Below, piece after piece: positions 47,706-56,171 of a DNA stretch of 64,000 nucleotides (the stretch's first letter is position 1; every line of letters begins with the position of its first letter). Source of the DNA: an uncultured Elusimicrobia bacterium (lineage in GTDB: Bacteria; Elusimicrobiota; Endomicrobiia; Endomicrobiales; CAIRNS01); the NCBI GenBank assembly GCA_903880015.1, contig CAIRNS010000001.1, positions 1 to 64,000 of the forward strand, written 5' to 3'. The notes beneath the pieces were generated by a model. The model saw only the letters and a program-made list of their open reading frames with translations, did no database searches and was not told the DNA's origin. Position numbers and translations under genes: made by a program.

Positions 47706-47897
47706 TTAAGAAGGACGGACAACTTTGCCGGATTTGATACAGCCGGTGCACACATACGCACGCTTGGCAACGCCTTCGACAAGTATTCTCTGCCGTTGAA
47801 GATTGGGCAAGAAACGGCGGTTAGTCGTTTTATGTGAATGACTGACAGATCTTCCGGCAACTGGGGCTTTGCCGCACAACGAACATTTAAATGACAT
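47706..47897 (-). CDS. rpmB: Ribosomal protein L28
   Basis: 63 residues. [19 protein letters not shown] and NRRFLPNLQ match L28; CSLC near the N terminus and CTGC near residue 51 form the four-cysteine zinc version. Start at 47897 (reverse) with a perfect AGGAGG box at 47906-47911. It is the second - strand gene, divergent from recG, whose start codon overlaps the -35 box of the rpmB promoter. It binds 23S rRNA in the 50S subunit. Confidence 0.95.
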   Translation of the reverse strand: MSFKCSLCGKAPVAGRSVSHSHKTTNRRFLPNLQRQRILVEGVAKRAYVCTGCIKSGKVVRPS

Positions 47898-47925
47898 AGG
47901 TTAATCCTCCTGAAATAGTTCGTTA

Positions 47926-47954
47926 TTTTTAGCACATTTGGTGAGAAAATGCAA
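47926..47954 (-). promoter_or_regulatory. Probable promoter of rpmB
   Basis: On the - strand: TTGCAT (47954-47949), 17-base spacer, TAAAAA (47931-47926), with TGC before the -10 box (extended -10). The start of transcription would be near 47919 and the ribosome site follows at 47911. The -35 box covers the recG ATG (47949-47951). Confidence 0.5.
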
Positions 47955-50054
47955 ATAAGCGATCCTGTACAGTACCTTAAAGGTGTCGGCCCCCAGCGCG
48001 CGAAACTGCTTGCCCGGCTCGGCATAACGACGATTGGGGATTTGTTGAATCATTATCCCCGCGAATACGAAGACCGTTCGATTCCTCGTGCCATTGCGCA
48101 CATCGGCGACGGTGAACGGGTAACGATCAAAGGGCAAGTGATTGCCGTTGACCTTATCAAACCGGCGATGAAGATCAATATCCTTAAAGTTGCCGTCCGC
48201 GATGGCACCGGGATTGTCTATGCGGTATTCTTTCGTGTCGTCAACCCCTACAGCCGCTTTGATGTATTAGGAACGCTGAAAAAACAATTAGTCCCGGGAA
48301 CCATAGCCTATTTTAGCGGAACAGCGGAAAACAATCCGGGCGGCAAACAAATTCGTGTCGATGAATACGAACCACTGATTTCAGATACAGGCGAGAAAAG
48401 CGTCCCCATTCATTTCGAACGCATTGTGCCGCTGTATCCGTTGTGCGAGGGTATCACCCAGAAATGGCTGAGAACTATCCTGTTTCATTTGGTAATCACG
48501 CAAAAGATTCGTCACCCTGATTTTTTGCCGAATGACATGCGCCGAAATAATTCATTGCTCACGGCCGAAGAAGCACTCGAGTATATACATTTCCCTCAAT
48601 CATTTATTGTAGCTGAACAAGCCCGCCGTCGCCTCGCGTTCGATGAATTCTTTTTGCTTGAGCTGGCTTTGGCAATGGTGAGAAAGAGTAAAAAAAACAC
48701 GGAGAAACAATATCGCTACACGGTGCTCAAAAAATTTCTCTCGCCTTTCAAAGAACGCCTTGGTTTTACTTTTACCGCTGATCAGAAAAAAGTCATTAAT
48801 GAGATCTTTAAAGACATGGCGCGCCCAATACCGTTGCGTCGATTGCTCATGGGCGATGTGGGATCGGGAAAAACTGTCGTTGCAGTTGCGGCAATGCTGC
48901 TGGCGGTAGAAAACGGTTACCAAACAACGCTTCTTGCTCCGACAGAGATTCTTGCAGGACAGCACTATCTCACCATAAAAAAGTTACTGGATGGATTGCC
49001 GGTCAGAATCGCTTTGGTGACTTCACAGCTCAGTTCCCGCAAAGCGGAACGGACGCGCCTGCATGCTTCTATTGCGGCCGGCGAGATTGATATTGTAATC
49101 GGAACTCATGCGGTCATAGACCGTCATGTTTCGTTTAAAAACCTCTCCCTGATTGTCATTGACGAACAGCACCGCTTCGGCGTTCTTCAGCGCGCAGCTC
49201 TGCAAATGAAAACAAATGATCCCGATGTTCTGCTGATGACCGCAACCCCGATACCCCGCACGCTGGCAATGACCATTTACGGCGACATGGATGTGTCGGT
49301 TATCGAACATGTGCCGCCCGGCCGCATGCCGATAGAAACGCTGCATCTTGACAGCGACAAGGCATACGAAATCGTCAAACGCGAGATTGCGTTAAAGCAT
49401 CAAGCGTATATCGTGTACCCACTCGTTGAGGAATCAGATAAAACCGAACTTAAGGCCGCGGTCTCCGAAGCATCTCTTTTAGCATCGTCGGTGTTTCACG
49501 GATACCGGGTGGGCCTTATTCATGGGCAGATGAAACTTGAGGAAAAAGATACAGCCATGAGGAAATTTCGTTCCGGCGAATATGATATATTGATTGCTAC
49601 TACCGTCATTGAAGTAGGGATTGATGTGCCTAATGCAACAGTTATGGTCATAGAACATGCCGATCGTTTCGGTCTGGCTACTTTGCATCAGCTGCGGGGA
49701 AGAGTGGGGCGCGGCACAGAAAAGTCATATTGCATACTGCGCGGATTTCCTGTCAGCGACAATGCCCGCCGCCGCATTAAGGCAATGCTCACTATTTCAA
49801 GCGGGTTCCGTCTTGCCGAGGAAGATTTGTCGTTACGCGGCCCGGGTGAGTTTTTCGGCACGGCCCAGCACGGTATCCCCGCTTTAAAAGCCGGAAACTT
49901 AATTCACGATATTGATATTATACAAAAAGCTCGATCCGCCGCAGAATCGCTGTCTGGCGGAGACCCGCATCTTTGGGCGCCGTCAAATCAGCCTTTAAAG
50001 ATAGCGCTATTAAGTGCGTATTCTGGCCGGTTATCCCTGTTAAATATCGGATGA
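47949..50054 (+). CDS. recG: ATP-dependent DNA helicase RecG
   Basis: 701 residues. An N-terminal wedge/OB domain that recognises branched DNA (VQYLKGVGPQRAKLLARLGI, LNHYPREYEDRS) is followed by helicase motifs I (LMGDVGSGKTVVA), II (VIDEQHR), III (LLMTATPIPRTLAM) and VI (QLRGRVGRG). It reverses stalled forks. No strong promoter was found on the + strand; weak boxes TTAATC (47901-47906) and TATTTT (47924-47929) are 17 bases apart. Confidence 0.95.
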   Translation: MQISDPVQYLKGVGPQRAKLLARLGITTIGDLLNHYPREYEDRSIPRAIAHIGDGERVTIKGQVIAVDLIKPAMKINILKVAVRDGTGIVYAVFFRVVNPYSRFDVLGTLKKQLVPGTIAYFSGTAENNPGGKQIRVDEYEPLISDTGEKSVPIHFERIVPLYPLCEGITQKWLRTILFHLVITQKIRHPDFLPNDMRRNNSLLTAEEALEYIHFPQSFIVAEQARRRLAFDEFFLLELALAMVRKSKKNTEKQYRYTVLKKFLSPFKERLGFTFTADQKKVINEIFKDMARPIPLRRLLMGDVGSGKTVVAVAAMLLAVENGYQTTLLAPTEILAGQHYLTIKKLLDGLPVRIALVTSQLSSRKAERTRLHASIAAGEIDIVIGTHAVIDRHVSFKNLSLIVIDEQHRFGVLQRAALQMKTNDPDVLLMTATPIPRTLAMTIYGDMDVSVIEHVPPGRMPIETLHLDSDKAYEIVKREIALKHQAYIVYPLVEESDKTELKAAVSEASLLASSVFHGYRVGLIHGQMKLEEKDTAMRKFRSGEYDILIATTVIEVGIDVPNATVMVIEHADRFGLATLHQLRGRVGRGTEKSYCILRGFPVSDNARRRIKAMLTISSGFRLAEEDLSLRGPGEFFGTAQHGIPALKAGNLIHDIDIIQKARSAAESLSGGDPHLWAPSNQPLKIALLSAYSGRLSLLNIG

Positions 50055-50094
50055 AATTGATACTCGACGGGGGATTTTCTATTTTTAAAATACA

Positions 50095-50123
50095 TTGACA
50101 AATCTTGGCAAATATACTAAAAA
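50095..50123 (+). promoter_or_regulatory. Possible promoter before coaD
   Basis: A perfect TTGACA (50095-50100), a 17-base spacer and TAAAAA (50118-50123); a better TATACT (50113-50118) is only 12 bases from the -35. Either choice puts transcription start within about 10 bases of the ATG at 50133, and no Shine-Dalgarno box is visible. Confidence 0.4.
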
Positions 50124-50132
50124 CTGATATAT

Positions 50133-50636
50133 ATGAATCAACAATGTGCAGTATATCCAGGAAGTTTTGATCCGCCGACAAACGGGCATCTTGATATTCT
50201 GTTGCGTGCTACCCAGCTTTTTCCGAAGGTCATAGTTGCTGTTACCGACAATCAGAACAAAAATCCTTCATTTACCCTCGAAGAGCGCTTGACGATGCTT
50301 CGCACAACTACTAGCAAAATGCACAACATTAAGGTTGACTCCTTTTCCGGACTTCTGGTTGACTATGTTCAGCAATCACGGGCATCGGTTATCATACGCG
50401 GATTGCGCGCTGTTTCTGATTTTGAATACGAATTCCAAATGGCGCTGATGAACCGCCGGCTTAACCGTAGTGTCATTACCGTTTTTCTTATGCCGGATGA
50501 ATCATACACATACCTTTCATCAAGTGTAGTCAGGGAAGTTGCCCGTCATGGCGGGTCGTTACGGGGATTGGTTCATCCGTCTGTAGAAAAGAAATTAAAG
50601 AAATTGTACCGTATACCATCGCATCCCATAGGTTGA
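50133..50636 (+). CDS. coaD: Phosphopantetheine adenylyltransferase
   Basis: 167 residues, full length. Nucleotidyltransferase signature GSFDPPTNGHLDILLRA (TxGH-type motif), IIRGLRAVSDFEYEFQMALMN and the C-terminal SSSVVREVARHGGSLRGLV are all conserved. It makes dephospho-CoA in coenzyme A synthesis. It stands between recG and the pilus genes. Upstream sequence lacks a ribosome binding site. Confidence 0.96.
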   Translation: MNQQCAVYPGSFDPPTNGHLDILLRATQLFPKVIVAVTDNQNKNPSFTLEERLTMLRTTTSKMHNIKVDSFSGLLVDYVQQSRASVIIRGLRAVSDFEYEFQMALMNRRLNRSVITVFLMPDESYTYLSSSVVREVARHGGSLRGLVHPSVEKKLKKLYRIPSHPIG

Positions 50637-50672
50637 CGAGGCATTGATGTTTGACGGGAATTGGAGGTCATC

Positions 50673-51746
50673 ATGCTCAATATGCAGGATTTGCTGATGT
50701 TGATGGTCCACAAAAACGCCTCAGACCTTCATATCACTGCCGGCATCTCTCCGGTGCTGAGAATTGACGGAGAAGTTGTACAAACCGATTACGAGAAACT
50801 GACCCCCGACCATTGTCAACGATTAATCTATTCGCTTTTAACCGATACCCAAAAAGAGAAATTTGAGTCAACGAACGAACTTGATTTGTCCTTTGGCATC
50901 AAAGGTGTCGGTAGAGTGAGGATGAATGTGTACCGCCAGCGTGGTTCTGTAGGAGCGGCATTGCGTTCTATATCGCAGAAGATAATGACTTTTGAAGAAC
51001 TCCGGTTACCTCCTGTTGTACACGAAATCATGAAACTGCATAAAGGATTGGTATTGGTAACCGGACCTACCGGTTCGGGAAAATCAACGACACTTGCTTC
51101 ATTAATTAATCATCTCAACGAAACCCGAGCGGGACACATTGTTACCATTGAGGATCCCATCGAGTATGTGCATATTCACAAAAAATCAATAGTCAATCAG
51201 CGGGAAATCGGCTCCGACAGTTTTACCTTTGAAGCAGCGTTAAAATATGTTTTGCGTCAGGATCCGAATATTATTTTACTCGGAGAAATGCGCGACCTTG
51301 TGACCATTGCTTCAGCATTGACACTTGCTGAAACCGGACATCTGGTATTTGCCACACTCCATACGACTGATGCAGCTTCTTCGATTAACCGTATTATTGA
51401 TGTTTTTCCACCCTATCAACAGTCACAGATTCGCGCCCAATTATCGATGACGCTGCAGGCAGTTTTCGCTCAGCAGCTGCTGCCGCGCGCATCCGGTTCC
51501 GGGCGTGTGCTGGCGTGTGAAGTGATGATGATGACTCCGGGCATCAGGAACATGGTCCGTGAAATGAAGATTGAACAAATATATTTGGCTATGCAGACCG
51601 GCGCAAAATACGGTATGCAGACCATGAATCAGTCACTCTATGACCTTTACTCCCGCAGGGAAATACCCTACCAAACCGCGCTTGATGCCAGCACGGATGT
51701 TGACGATATGAAGCGCATCATGCAGAAAACACCCCTCAATAAGTAA
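50673..51746 (+). CDS. pilT: Type IV pilus retraction ATPase PilT
   Basis: 357 residues from the ATG at 50673 with GGAGGT at 50663-50668; an in-frame TTG at 50661 overlaps the ribosome site and is unlikely. Walker A GPTGSGKSTT near 131-140, Asp box and Walker B RQDPNIILLGEMRD, and the His box LVFATLHTTDAASS. The GIRNMVRE motif corresponds to the PilT retraction signature AIRNLIRE. It powers pilus disassembly and twitching. The extension ATPase PilB is not in the window. Confidence 0.94.
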   Translation: MLNMQDLLMLMVHKNASDLHITAGISPVLRIDGEVVQTDYEKLTPDHCQRLIYSLLTDTQKEKFESTNELDLSFGIKGVGRVRMNVYRQRGSVGAALRSISQKIMTFEELRLPPVVHEIMKLHKGLVLVTGPTGSGKSTTLASLINHLNETRAGHIVTIEDPIEYVHIHKKSIVNQREIGSDSFTFEAALKYVLRQDPNIILLGEMRDLVTIASALTLAETGHLVFATLHTTDAASSINRIIDVFPPYQQSQIRAQLSMTLQAVFAQQLLPRASGSGRVLACEVMMMTPGIRNMVREMKIEQIYLAMQTGAKYGMQTMNQSLYDLYSRREIPYQTALDASTDVDDMKRIMQKTPLNK

Positions 51747-51761
51747 CATAAAGGAAACAAC

Positions 51762-52991
51762 ATGCCATTGTTTCGGTATCATGCACGAACTTCGTCAGGA
51801 AATATAGTAACCGCCACCGTAGAAGCACCAGATAAACGCGGTGTGAGCGAGAAATTGCATAGCCAGAAATTGATACTCATCAATGCGAGCATTGTTACGG
51901 CAAACCCTTTCGTTGCATTTTTAAAAAAAATCAATCCATTAAAACCAAAAGTATCAGCACGAGAACTGGTGTTGTTTTCTCGGCAGTTCTCTACGCTCGT
52001 TACCGCAGGCATTCCCATCGTCCAAGGTTTGACTATATTGATGGATCAGGCGGAAACGCCGCTGTTCAAAAAAGTAATCGCTGCTTTACGCGCAGATATC
52101 GAACAGGGAATTTCAATCACCGACGCCATGAAAAAGCACCCCGAAGCATTTTCCGAGCTCTATGTATCGATGATACGGGCAGGGGAATTGGGCGGCATAT
52201 TGGATGCAATAATGGATCGGGTTTCCGCATACCTTGAATCAACGGAAGAACTCAAAGGAAAAGTTAAGGGAGCGATGGTTTATCCTGCCGTGATTTCTTG
52301 CGTAGCAGGAGCGGTTACACTTTTTCTTCTCGTTTTCATTATCCCGACTTTTGCTGGTATTTTTTCCGGATTCGGCGCTCAGTTGCCACTGCCTACACGA
52401 CTCATGATCGGATTATCAAATATACTGCGTCATTATTTCCCTGCATTAATCGTTTTTTCAATCGCTACATATTTTGGCATGAAAAAATTCCGTTCAACAG
52501 AAAAAGGAAAATTTTTGACAGACACATACCTATTAAAACTTCCGATCTTCGGGTTGTTATTGAAAAAAGTAGCCGTTGCAAAATTCAGCCGAACATTGGG
52601 GACATTGATAAAATCGGGGGTTCCCATACTCCAGGCGCTTGATACGGTTGGTAAAACCAGCGGCAACCGCGTCATTGAACAGGCTATTGATACTGCCCGT
52701 AAATCGGTTAAAGACGGAGAACGCATGGCGGAACCGCTGCGCAGAACTGCTGTTTTCCCGCCCATGGTTATTCAGATGATTGCTATCGGCGAAGAAACAG
52801 GCACACTTGACACCATGCTTAACAAGATAGCTGATTTTTATGACCAGCAAGTCGATGTATCCGTAAAAGCGTTAACGAGCATGATTGAACCGTTGATCAT
52901 GGTAGTTATGGGTGTTGTCGTCGGAGCTATTGTCATGTCGATGTTTCTGCCTATGTTTGAGCTGGGGGAATTGGCAAGCAGAGCAGGATAG
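51762..52991 (+). CDS. pilC: Type IV pilus inner-membrane platform protein PilC
   Basis: 409 residues. Two T2SF domains, each with the conserved FSRQFSTLVTAGIPIVQGL and FSRTLGTLIKSGVPILQAL stretches, and three membrane helices (the last near MIEPLIMVVMGVVVGAIVMS). It is the cytoplasmic membrane platform that contacts PilB/PilT. Lies 15 bases after pilT, as usual. Confidence 0.94.
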   Translation: MPLFRYHARTSSGNIVTATVEAPDKRGVSEKLHSQKLILINASIVTANPFVAFLKKINPLKPKVSARELVLFSRQFSTLVTAGIPIVQGLTILMDQAETPLFKKVIAALRADIEQGISITDAMKKHPEAFSELYVSMIRAGELGGILDAIMDRVSAYLESTEELKGKVKGAMVYPAVISCVAGAVTLFLLVFIIPTFAGIFSGFGAQLPLPTRLMIGLSNILRHYFPALIVFSIATYFGMKKFRSTEKGKFLTDTYLLKLPIFGLLLKKVAVAKFSRTLGTLIKSGVPILQALDTVGKTSGNRVIEQAIDTARKSVKDGERMAEPLRRTAVFPPMVIQMIAIGEETGTLDTMLNKIADFYDQQVDVSVKALTSMIEPLIMVVMGVVVGAIVMSMFLPMFELGELASRAG

Positions 52992-53004
52992 GGTACCACA
53001 GTCA

Positions 53005-53033
53005 TTGACACAATTGAAATGAATTGATAAAAT
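53005..53033 (+). promoter_or_regulatory. Strong promoter of the pilin gene
   Basis: Perfect TTGACA (53005-53010), 17-base spacer, TAAAAT (53028-53033) preceded by TGA (extended -10). The leader is about 33 bases and carries a strong AAGGGGGTGA ribosome site. Three ATTGA copies at 53004, 53013 and 53023 are spaced about one helical turn apart. Confidence 0.85.
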
Positions 53034-53072
53034 TCTATAAAGACAATACTAAAAGCAAGGGGGTGAAACACA

Positions 53073-53558
53073 ATGAAGAAAGCAAAAGGTTTTACGCTGA
53101 TTGAACTGATGATAGTTGTTGCAATTATCGGTATTCTTTCAGCAATTGCTATACCTAAGTTCGCTGATCTCATTCGTAAATCAAACGAAGGATCCACGAA
53201 AGGCAATTTAGGCGCCATTCGCAGTTCTGTTTCCATTTATTACGGAGAACAGGAGGGATGGTTCCCTGTGCCGTCAGCAGGTGGTCAAGCGAGCGTTGCC
53301 GGATCACTGGGTGCGATACTGACTATGGAGAACGGAAAGTACTTAAAGGATCTTCCGCCCTCCTATTGTCCGCCGTATCATCCTAAATCTGCGGCAATGG
53401 CGACCGTTACCATATCCAGCGCCAGCGAGGCTAATGCGGCTGATGCAGGACTATGGGGATACAAAAATGTTAATGACGGAATCGGAAGACAGTGGGGAGA
53501 TGTATGGGTGAATTGCACCGATACTGATTCACGGTCTACCGTGTGGGGCGGGTACTAG
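53073..53558 (+). CDS. pilA: Type IV pilin (major pilin candidate)
   Basis: 161 residues. Short leader MKKAKG followed by FTLIELMIVVAIIGILSAIA is a class III signal: cleavage after Gly6, N-methylation of Phe7, and Glu at mature position 5. A hydrophobic helix forms the pilus core. The C-terminal globular part is of the short GspG-like sort and has two cysteines (PPSYCPPYHP and VNCTDTD) that could form a disulfide. Strong promoter, strong ribosome site and following terminator show high, separate expression. It is the only pilin in the window; whether it is the major pilin is inferred from these expression signals. Confidence 0.9.
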   Translation: MKKAKGFTLIELMIVVAIIGILSAIAIPKFADLIRKSNEGSTKGNLGAIRSSVSIYYGEQEGWFPVPSAGGQASVAGSLGAILTMENGKYLKDLPPSYCPPYHPKSAAMATVTISSASEANAADAGLWGYKNVNDGIGRQWGDVWVNCTDTDSRSTVWGGY

Positions 53559-53564
53559 TTTCCC

Positions 53565-54404
53565 GTGGAATTATTTAACGGGGGCCTTCTTGATGTACTC
53601 AAGGAGGCCCCTGTTTTTTTTACGATTATTTATTTACTTGCCGTATTCATTTTTGGCTGTTTGATTGGAAGTTTTACCAATGTCTGCATGTATCGCATCC
53701 CGTTAGACCAATCTATCTGCCACCCGCGTTCACACTGTACATCATGTAACACCTTGATTTCATGGTACGACAATGTCCCGATTTTCAGCTATATAGTGCT
53801 CGGCAGAAAATGCCGCCATTGCGGCTCGCCTATTTCATGGCGCTATCCTTTCGTTGAATTCCTGACGGGAACTGCATTTTTTTTAATTGCATACTACTAT
53901 TCTTTGCAAATGATCGTACCCTTTTTTCTCTATTATTCTTTTGTCATGATTTGTATTTCCGGCATTGATATATCTTCTCAGATAATTCCCGATGTATTTT
54001 CACTTTCCCTGATTGCTGTCGGCATCGGCAGCAGTATATTCAACCCATTACTGGGGAACGGTCCCGGTGAACGGATTTTCAATTCATTGTTGGGAATGGG
54101 AGCCGGTGGGGGAATATTACTTCTTCTCGGCATTTTAGGAACATGGATGTTTAAAAAAGATGCAATGGGCGGCGGCGATTTAAAACTGCTTGCGGGAATA
54201 GGTGCATTTATCGGTTGGCATAAGGTATTTTCAACCCTTTTTATTGCATCGGTATTGGGAACAATTATTGGAGTTTACCTGATACTTTCCAAGAAAATTG
54301 AACGCCGCGGCTATATACCGTTCGGTCCTTTTTTGGCTCTGGCTGGCTATATAAATCTGTTTATTCCTGACCCCTTGATAATTCTATCCCAGCTTTGGTT
54401 TTAG
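53565..54404 (+). CDS. pilD: Prepilin peptidase / N-methyltransferase
   Basis: 279 residues from the GTG at 53565. Membrane protein with about 7-8 helices. The cytosolic loop has two CxxC pairs (CTSC, CRHC), the methyltransferase/zinc loop. The aspartyl protease aspartates lie in SGIDISSQIIPD and in MGGGDLKLLAGIGAFIGW. It cuts and methylates the prepilin. The GTG start is the only plausible one: the frame is closed by the pilin TAG at 53556 and no later start keeps the first helix (about 16-38). It begins six bases after the pilin stop, in the same frame. Confidence 0.9.
   Translation: MELFNGGLLDVLKEAPVFFTIIYLLAVFIFGCLIGSFTNVCMYRIPLDQSICHPRSHCTSCNTLISWYDNVPIFSYIVLGRKCRHCGSPISWRYPFVEFLTGTAFFLIAYYYSLQMIVPFFLYYSFVMICISGIDISSQIIPDVFSLSLIAVGIGSSIFNPLLGNGPGERIFNSLLGMGAGGGILLLLGILGTWMFKKDAMGGGDLKLLAGIGAFIGWHKVFSTLFIASVLGTIIGVYLILSKKIERRGYIPFGPFLALAGYINLFIPDPLIILSQLWF
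53581..53621 (+). terminator. Strong intrinsic terminator inside the 5' end of pilD
   Basis: A 13-pair stem formed by GGGGCCTTCTTGA (53581-53593) and TCAAGGAGGCCCC (53599-53611), with one G-U pair and the five-base loop TGTAC. It is followed by TG and eight T residues (53614-53621). It ends pilin transcripts, yet lies within codons 6 to 19 of pilD when pilD starts at the GTG 53565. Some polymerases must read through to express pilD. Confidence 0.9.
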
Positions 54405-54431
54405 CTTCCTGTCAACCCTTCGTAAAAACCC

Positions 54432-54460
54432 TTGACGAAACAGCAAATAACTGTTATAAA
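54432..54460 (+). promoter_or_regulatory. Promoter of the pilMNOPQ operon
   Basis: TTGACG (54432-54437), 17-base spacer, TATAAA (54455-54460), with TGT before the -10 box (extended -10). The pilM ATG is at 54472, so the transcript would have a leader of about 5 bases or none. The bases before it (54405-54431) contain the repeated ACCCTT motif but no terminator. Confidence 0.7.
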
Positions 54461-54471
54461 TACTGTATAAA

Positions 54472-55602
54472 ATGGGTTTTACTATTTCAACCTTTTCATT
54501 ACCCCATCTTCCCTTCTTAAAACCTCGCGACACATTCGCTATAGATATAGGAACATCCTCGATAAAAGTACTTTATTTAAAAAAATCTGGCAGCCGTTAT
54601 GTGATACAATCGTGGGGAATACTGCCAATTCTTGACTCCGGATCTGAGTTATCTCCACAGGACCGGAAAGGGATGATTGTTGCACGGCTTGCCGAATTTA
54701 TCGCCAGGGAAAAAATTACCACTAAAAATATAGTAAGTTCTGTTTCAGGTAATCAAGTGGTTGTGCGGTATGTAAAGTTTCCCGCACATTCCCGTGAAGT
54801 ACTGATGCGAACCATTCAGTTTGAAGCTGAACCCTATATACCCTTCGATATAAATGATGTTGATCTGGGCATTCACATCATTGGCAACATGGTTGAGGAC
54901 GGTCAAAAAAAATTCGATTCAATCTTAGTTGCCGCTAAAAAAGATATCGCACAATCGCGGCTCGAAATATTTTCCGATTTAAATTTACGCCCAATAATCA
55001 TTGATGTTGACGCATTTGCCTTAGCCAATGCGTATGAACTTTCCTCGGACCCCTCCATTATTGAAACTGTCCTCTTGGTCAATATAGGGGCGGCGATTAC
55101 TAATCTTGCTCTTATTGACAATCACATCCCGCGCGTAGTGCGGGATATTTTTATCGCGGGGAATTCTTTCACCAAATCAATCCAAAAGAATATTTCCGGA
55201 GATTTTGTGTCAGCTGAAATAGGAAAGGCCCGCTGTGGACTGCTGATTTCTGTTGAGGACAAAGAGCGAATGCTGGCTGATGACCAAAGAGAAGCGCTTC
55301 AGGTTTCATCCGCATTAATCCCCGTTGCCCGTGAACTGATATCTGAAATACAAAAATTGATAGATTTTTATGTTGGTCAAAATTCCGACAAAGTGGTCAG
55401 CAAATTACTGTTATCCGGCGGATCAGCAGCACTCCCAAACCTGGATACCTATATTCAGCAGGAGTTGAAGATTCCGGTAATCAAATTTAATCCGGTTGCT
55501 TCTTTGTCGGGCGGTGATCGTATTGACAATGACGACGCGATCCGCATGGCTGTCGTTGCCGGGCTTGCAATCCGGCAGGAAAACGATTCAATAAAGCAAT
55601 AA
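54472..55602 (+). CDS. pilM: Type IV pilus assembly protein PilM
   Basis: 376 residues, actin-like ATPase fold: DIGTSSIKVLYLKKSG phosphate-1 motif, VSGNQVVVRYVKFP, LVNIGAAITNLALI and the C-terminal LLSGGSAALPNL. It is cytoplasmic and binds the N-terminal tail of PilN to link the alignment complex to the motor. First gene of pilMNOPQ, all spaced 1-38 bases apart. No Shine-Dalgarno box precedes it, and the promoter lies very close. Confidence 0.92.
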   Translation: MGFTISTFSLPHLPFLKPRDTFAIDIGTSSIKVLYLKKSGSRYVIQSWGILPILDSGSELSPQDRKGMIVARLAEFIAREKITTKNIVSSVSGNQVVVRYVKFPAHSREVLMRTIQFEAEPYIPFDINDVDLGIHIIGNMVEDGQKKFDSILVAAKKDIAQSRLEIFSDLNLRPIIIDVDAFALANAYELSSDPSIIETVLLVNIGAAITNLALIDNHIPRVVRDIFIAGNSFTKSIQKNISGDFVSAEIGKARCGLLISVEDKERMLADDQREALQVSSALIPVARELISEIQKLIDFYVGQNSDKVVSKLLLSGGSAALPNLDTYIQQELKIPVIKFNPVASLSGGDRIDNDDAIRMAVVAGLAIRQENDSIKQ

Positions 55603-55604
55603 TT

Positions 55605-56168
55605 ATGATTATTAAAATCAACATTTTGCCGGCAGATAGAATACCTAAAGAGGAGCGAACGGAATATCTTATCGCGGGATATGCCTTCTTTGCACTACTT
55701 GTGGTGATAGCGCTATCTCATTATGCGGTTATTTCCCATTCATATAATAAACTCCATGCGAGGATGGAAATTGCCGAGGGGCAGTTAAAGAGTTTTCAAA
55801 CTATCGTCAACAAAGTTGACATCCTGCAATCGACAAAGATTGCACTCGAGACAAAAAGCATCCTTATCAACTCATTGCTCACCGGCGGCGTTTTGTATCC
55901 CCGATTCATGGAATCCCTCGCCAAGAGAACACCGCAGGGGATTGAGATACAAAGCTTGAACACCGTTTCTCGTGGGGATGGCGGCATTGACGCTGTGCTC
56001 CTCGCTGTGGCGCTCGACAATTATTCTATTGCCGATTTTATCAGCACACTGATGTCAGATCCGGATTTTTCACTCATTGAATTGGGTGCAATTTCTTCTA
56101 CCGGCGGCTCACTATCACCAGGGGCAACTTTTCGACTGACATTTTCGTACAATAGGAAAAAGACTTAA
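55605..56168 (+). CDS. pilN: Type IV pilus assembly protein PilN
   Basis: 187 residues. Starts IIKINILPADRIPKEERTE, where the INxLP motif is the PilM-binding peptide. One membrane helix follows (AGYAFFALLVVIALSHYAVI), then a periplasmic coiled-coil and a ferredoxin-like domain. It forms the PilNO alignment complex. It follows pilM by 2 bases. Confidence 0.88.
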   Translation: MIIKINILPADRIPKEERTEYLIAGYAFFALLVVIALSHYAVISHSYNKLHARMEIAEGQLKSFQTIVNKVDILQSTKIALETKSILINSLLTGGVLYPRFMESLAKRTPQGIEIQSLNTVSRGDGGIDAVLLAVALDNYSIADFISTLMSDPDFSLIELGAISSTGGSLSPGATFRLTFSYNRKKT

Positions 56169-56171
56169 TTT

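Noticed and set aside
47690-48025. 111-residue - strand frame across rpmB and recG
   Set aside because: Out of frame with rpmB, which matches L28 exactly and has a perfect ribosome site.
50113-50118. TATACT as the coaD -10 box with TTGACA at 50095
   Set aside because: Spacing of 12 bases is far from the optimum; a weaker box at 17 bases is as likely, so the promoter stays uncertain.
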